From positions 36,052 through 44,095 of the forward strand of contig FR895127.1 of the NCBI GenBank assembly GCA_000435675.1: 8,044 bases of DNA, read 5' to 3'. The DNA comes from Eggerthella sp. CAG:298. GTDB lineage: Bacteria; Actinomycetota; Coriobacteriia; Coriobacteriales; Eggerthellaceae. Position 1 is the first letter of the stretch; each line of letters opens with the position of its first letter. The notes under the pieces were generated by a model. That model was not told where the DNA came from and searched no databases. It saw only the letters and a list, made by a program, of their open reading frames with translations. A program made the translations under genes and the position numbers. Shown piece after piece: positions 5,230 through 8,044 of this stretch.

Positions 5230-6528
5230 CTACGAAGGCTGATTCTCGGCACAGCCCTTCAAGTACAACGTCACGCGCGTACCTTTGCCAAGTTCGCTCG
5301 CGTACTTCATGAAGGACTCTTCGCCAAAATAACCCAGAATGCGATCGTTCACGTTCTTCACCGCAATGCCGAGCCCCGTTTGAGAACTGGGGTCCATGAT
5401 GTTCTCGAGTGCCTCTTCGGTCATGCCAAGTCCGTTATCCGCAACATACAAGAACACATCCGCTGCTTGGATCTCGCCGCTGATCGAGATGACCAACTGG
5501 CCTTCAGCGGGGAACGCATGCTTGATGGAGTTCTCCACCAACGGCTGGATCATGAATGCTGGCACCATGAGTGCCTTGACCTCGTCGCTGATATCCACAT
5601 CCACGCGCAAGCGATCTTCGCCGAAGCGCGCCTGTTCCAGCGAAAGATAGCGCACGGTCTGCTCAACTTCTCGCGCGAGCGGAATAAGATCGGAAGCATT
5701 TTCGAGCGCACCGCGATAGAAGGTCGCGAATTCACGCAGAAGGATGCGTGCCTTGTCGGGATCCGTGCGGGTGAGCGAAGCCATGGTGTTGATGGTGTTG
5801 AACAAGAAATGGGGATTGATCTGGCTTTGAAGCGCTTTGAGCTCCATGCTCGTGGCGAGCTTCTTCTGCTCCTCGAGCTCCATCGCCGCGATCTGGGTGG
5901 CGATGAGCTGCGCGAAACCTTCAGCGATCGAAACTTGCGTTTCGGTGATGCGCGAGGCCGATGGATAGTAGAACTTCAATGTGCCCACGATGCTCTTGCC
6001 GATCTTCAGTGGCACGATGATGGCCGCCTTGATACCGCGCGTTTTGGTGGGAAGCCCTACTTCTTCGGGCGAATTGAGCACGCGCGTTTTGCCGTCTTTG
6101 AGCGATTCGCGGGTTGCTTCCGTGCGAAGTGGGCTGATTCCGTGGGGCAGGCTATCCTCCCCCGTCCCGCAATAACCAAGGATATTCTCGGTATCCGTGA
6201 TCGCCACGGCCGAAGCTGAAGAGGAGCGATGCAATATCTCGCAAGCATGTTGAGCGCTGGTGGAGTTGAAGCCTCCCTGCATTCCCTCGAGCAAGTTCGA
6301 AGCAAGACCGAGCACCGATAGCGACTGGCGCGCGCGGATCTTGTCGGGATCGAGCATGAGCGTAAGTGTGATGAGCAAGAAGATGGTGAACACCAATCCC
6401 GAGATTCCTATGAGCACGTAGTTCTTTTCGCCGAACATGGCCCAACCAAGCACGCACCCAGAAATGAGCACCAGGCACAAACCGAGTATCTCGAGGAACA
6501 CGTAAAGATTATGACGAGGGAAATTCAT
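5230..6528 (-). CDS. LytS-like sensor histidine kinase with GAF-like domain
   Basis: Membrane-anchored sensor kinase of 432 residues, the likely partner of the LytTR regulator downstream. Two hydrophobic helices (about 10-32 and 37-59) are joined by a very short turn, so almost nothing is exposed outside. Residues about 75-215 look like a GAF domain (for example GIKAAIIVPLKIGKSIVGTL, 165-184), and a likely coiled linker EEQKKLATSMELKALQSQ follows. The His_kinase (PF06580-type) box is QINPHFLFNTIN (236-247) with phosphoacceptor His240, then the ATPase N-box QPLVENSIKHA (328-338), DNGLGM (364-369) and GLGIAVKNVNDR (385-396). The multi-helix 5TM-LytS sensor is absent, so the signal is probably cytosolic via GAF or comes from the neighbouring permease. 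The ATG at 6528 has AAGGG seven bases upstream and lies 10 bases after the permease stop. A GTG at 6546 would add six residues and overlap that gene. Confidence 0.92.
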   Translation of the reverse strand: MNFPRHNLYVFLEILGLCLVLISGCVLGWAMFGEKNYVLIGISGLVFTIFLLITLTLMLDPDKIRARQSLSVLGLASNLLEGMQGGFNSTSAQHACEILHRSSSASAVAITDTENILGYCGTGEDSLPHGISPLRTEATRESLKDGKTRVLNSPEEVGLPTKTRGIKAAIIVPLKIGKSIVGTLKFYYPSASRITETQVSIAEGFAQLIATQIAAMELEEQKKLATSMELKALQSQINPHFLFNTINTMASLTRTDPDKARILLREFATFYRGALENASDLIPLAREVEQTVRYLSLEQARFGEDRLRVDVDISDEVKALMVPAFMIQPLVENSIKHAFPAEGQLVISISGEIQAADVFLYVADNGLGMTEEALENIMDPSSQTGLGIAVKNVNDRILGYFGEESFMKYASELGKGTRVTLYLKGCAENQPS

Positions 6529-6538
6529 AGTTCGCCCT

Positions 6539-7519
6539 TCATGCACCGAAAACGTTCAGTTCGTTGATAACTAGAATAATAGCGGCAAACAGCAGGAAAA
6601 ACCCGAATAAAAACCGCATTTTCCGCTCGGGAATATAACGGATGAGCGACGCTCCAATGAGAGCGCCTGGGATCGAGCCGATCGCCATCGCAATGCCGGC
6701 AACAAAATCGACGTTCCCGTGCAGGGTTTGCGTGATAACGCCAGGAATCGCAAGGATCACCACCGCGATCAAGCTGGTGCCTGAAGCCTTCTTCATCGTG
6801 ATGCCGAGCAGCGAGATGAAGAGCGGAACCATGAGGAAACCGCCGCCCACGCCCACATACCCCGAGGCGAATCCCGCAACGAGTCCGATCGCAGCACCGG
6901 TAAGGAGCCGCTTGGCCGTCATAGGTGCTTCGAGAGTATTCACGCTCTTTTGAACTTCATGGGCGATCGCCGTCTCGGTTGTTCTTGCTGGTGCGGCTTG
7001 GGTTTCTCTTACGTGAGCACCCTGAACTTGCCCTGTTCGTTCACCAGAGCCTTGCCGACCATCAGGCATCTCTTCTGTTTCGTCGGCGAACTCCATGCGA
7101 AACCGCTGAAGCGTTGCGCGCATCGAAAGGTCCGAATCGGTGCGTTTGGGCATCTTGATCGCCTTGCGGAACATCGTGATAGCCGAATACGCGATGATGA
7201 TCGCGGCACAAGCCATGATGGCGATATCGGGTGAATTCGTTGCGGCCAACACACCAAGCGGTGAAGTACACGCACCGGCAACACCAGCGATCAGGCCGAT
7301 CTTTGCGATGCACGTTTTATTCTTCAGGTGAGTGATGCAACCCGCAATAGAGGTAGGTACGATCGTGAAGAGTGAGGTTGCGGTAGAGACGATGGCCGAA
7401 AGCCCGAACCCCAAACGGAAGAGCGGGATCATGAGCGTTCCGCCGCCAATACCCAAAAGACCCGAGAAGATTCCTACGATCAGTCCCACTACGATCGAAA
7501 AAGCAAACTGTTCTATCAC
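6539..7519 (-). CDS. TSUP/TauE-SafE family membrane permease with long central loop
   Basis: Predicted inner-membrane transporter of the sulfite exporter TauE/SafE (TSUP) family. These proteins move small organic or sulfur-containing anions; the substrate here is unknown. The internal duplication typical of the family is plain: GLLGIGGGTLMIPL (20-33) in the first half and GYVGVGGGFLMVPL (220-233) in the second. About four hydrophobic spans precede and four follow a strongly hydrophilic stretch at residues 118-203, rich in Arg, Glu, Gln and Thr. At 326 residues it is longer than the roughly 250 usual in the family, and this loop accounts for the excess. The start is GTG at 7519 with a weak AGG nine bases upstream, nine bases after the preceding gene's stop. 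The kinase gene follows after 10 bases, so transporter and sensor are probably co-expressed. Family assignment is firm; function is inference from context. Confidence 0.9.
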   Translation of the reverse strand: MIEQFAFSIVVGLIVGIFSGLLGIGGGTLMIPLFRLGFGLSAIVSTATSLFTIVPTSIAGCITHLKNKTCIAKIGLIAGVAGACTSPLGVLAATNSPDIAIMACAAIIIAYSAITMFRKAIKMPKRTDSDLSMRATLQRFRMEFADETEEMPDGRQGSGERTGQVQGAHVRETQAAPARTTETAIAHEVQKSVNTLEAPMTAKRLLTGAAIGLVAGFASGYVGVGGGFLMVPLFISLLGITMKKASGTSLIAVVILAIPGVITQTLHGNVDFVAGIAMAIGSIPGALIGASLIRYIPERKMRFLFGFFLLFAAIILVINELNVFGA

Positions 7520-7528
7520 GCTGGGCGC

Positions 7529-8044
7529 CTACTCACCATCAGCAAGGTTGAGGTGAATCTCCCCTGTTTTACCCGCGTCGAAGCTTGGCTTAGGGATCGA
7601 TACTTCGATCTCGCCACCAGCTTCACGCACGAGTGCCGCTTCGATAAGTGCCTGCTGAAGCACTTTATCGTTTTCGGTTTGCGCCATGATCTGCATCCAG
7701 ATGCGTTGGAACTCGAAATAGCGGTCGCAGTACTTTTGGGCATATTCGATCGCTTCGTTGGTAGCAACATGCGCCGCCTTGCGATACGCCGCGCGGTCGG
7801 GACGCGCCAAAGAACGCAGAAGCGCGGTTTTCTTGATGCGCTTTTCCAGCCCACGTTCAAGGAAGGGGCCTGGATAGGGCTCAAGCGACGAAGGCTTGAT
7901 CTGCAGCAGATCGATCTGTGATTGACTGAATTCGATCTTGTAGTATTCGTAGATCCAACGGAAGATATCCTTACGGAACCGGTGTCCTTCGTGGCGCTCT
8001 TGCGGAGGAAGATGCACCAGATACCACTGATTGTCGAACCACAC
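7529..8044 (-). CDS. Unrecognised soluble protein, probably cut by the window edge
   Basis: The last 171 or so codons of a gene whose frame is open to the window edge. The final three bases read GTG, so a start exactly there is possible but a truncated gene is more likely. I do not recognise the family. The visible part is hydrophilic, with no membrane span. It is rich in aromatic and charged residues near its N-side (WFDNQWYLVHLPP, then RFRKDIFRWIYEYYKIEF), has a helical, Ala/Arg/Gln-rich middle around 75-145, and ends in a beta-like segment GEIEVSIPKPSF followed by an acidic tail. The stop TAG lies nine bases before the permease start, so it belongs to the same transcript. Reading frame and composition are gene-like, unlike the Arg/His-rich shadow frames on the other strand. 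It may be an accessory or unrelated protein of the permease-kinase operon. Confidence 0.75.
   Translation of the reverse strand: MWFDNQWYLVHLPPQERHEGHRFRKDIFRWIYEYYKIEFSQSQIDLLQIKPSSLEPYPGPFLERGLEKRIKKTALLRSLARPDRAAYRKAAHVATNEAIEYAQKYCDRYFEFQRIWMQIMAQTENDKVLQQALIEAALVREAGGEIEVSIPKPSFDAGKTGEIHLNLADGE

Noticed and set aside
5155..6219. 354-codon plus-strand frame that starts in the kinase-regulator gap with an AGGAAAG-like sequence before ATG
   Set aside because: Almost all of it mirrors the kinase coding sequence and has the biased Arg/His/Glu composition of a shadow frame. The Shine-Dalgarno-like match is short and too close to the start.
1..8044. Mobile elements, CRISPR arrays, tRNA or rRNA genes
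   Set aside because: No transposase or integrase motifs, no regularly spaced repeats and no tRNA-like cloverleaf in the gaps; composition is uniform along the window.

Overview
The window looks like ordinary bacterial chromosome with roughly balanced base composition (low-to-mid 50s % GC by eye). All seven convincing genes lie on the minus strand. Start codons include GTG and probably TTG, with AGG/GGAG-type ribosome binding sites. Protein styles (a TSUP permease beside a LytS/LytR-type pair, a DHA2-type MFS carrier in a nucleoside cassette) would fit an anaerobic actinobacterium such as the Coriobacteriia. That placement is low-confidence inference, because no rRNA or other marker gene is present. 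There is no sign of phage, insertion sequence, CRISPR array or tRNA.

Read along the minus strand (right to left), region A (8044-5230) is a tight gene string. It holds an unrecognised soluble protein cut by the window edge, a TSUP/TauE-type permease with an unusually long hydrophilic central loop, and a LytS-like histidine kinase with two membrane helices and a GAF-like domain. Gaps are only about 10 nt, so co-transcription is likely. A gap of about 197 bp containing a consensus TATAAT follows, then the LytTR-type response regulator (5030-4317) and an 11-bp perfect-stem terminator. The permease, kinase and regulator together look like a transporter-plus-sensor module of unknown stimulus.

Region B (4316-3988) is a 329-bp gap. 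It holds the terminator of region A, a weak 58-codon ORF on the plus strand, and the probable promoter and structured leader of the next operon.

Region C (3987-701) is a three-gene operon: a nucleoside hydrolase, a 14-helix MFS carrier and a ribokinase. The simplest reading is import of a ribonucleoside, cleavage to base plus ribose, and phosphorylation of ribose to ribose 5-phosphate, the precursor of PRPP. A hairpin with a U-rich tail (639-610) probably ends this transcript.

Region D (500-30) is purE, of de novo purine synthesis. A 200-bp gap separates it from the ribokinase, so it probably has its own promoter. The remaining 29 bases (1-29) show no gene. Nucleoside salvage thus sits next to a purine biosynthesis gene. 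The most unusual non-coding signals are a 13-bp direct repeat flanking the regulator gene, the dyads in the hydrolase leader, and a plus-strand terminator-like hairpin in a place where no plus-strand gene is evident.
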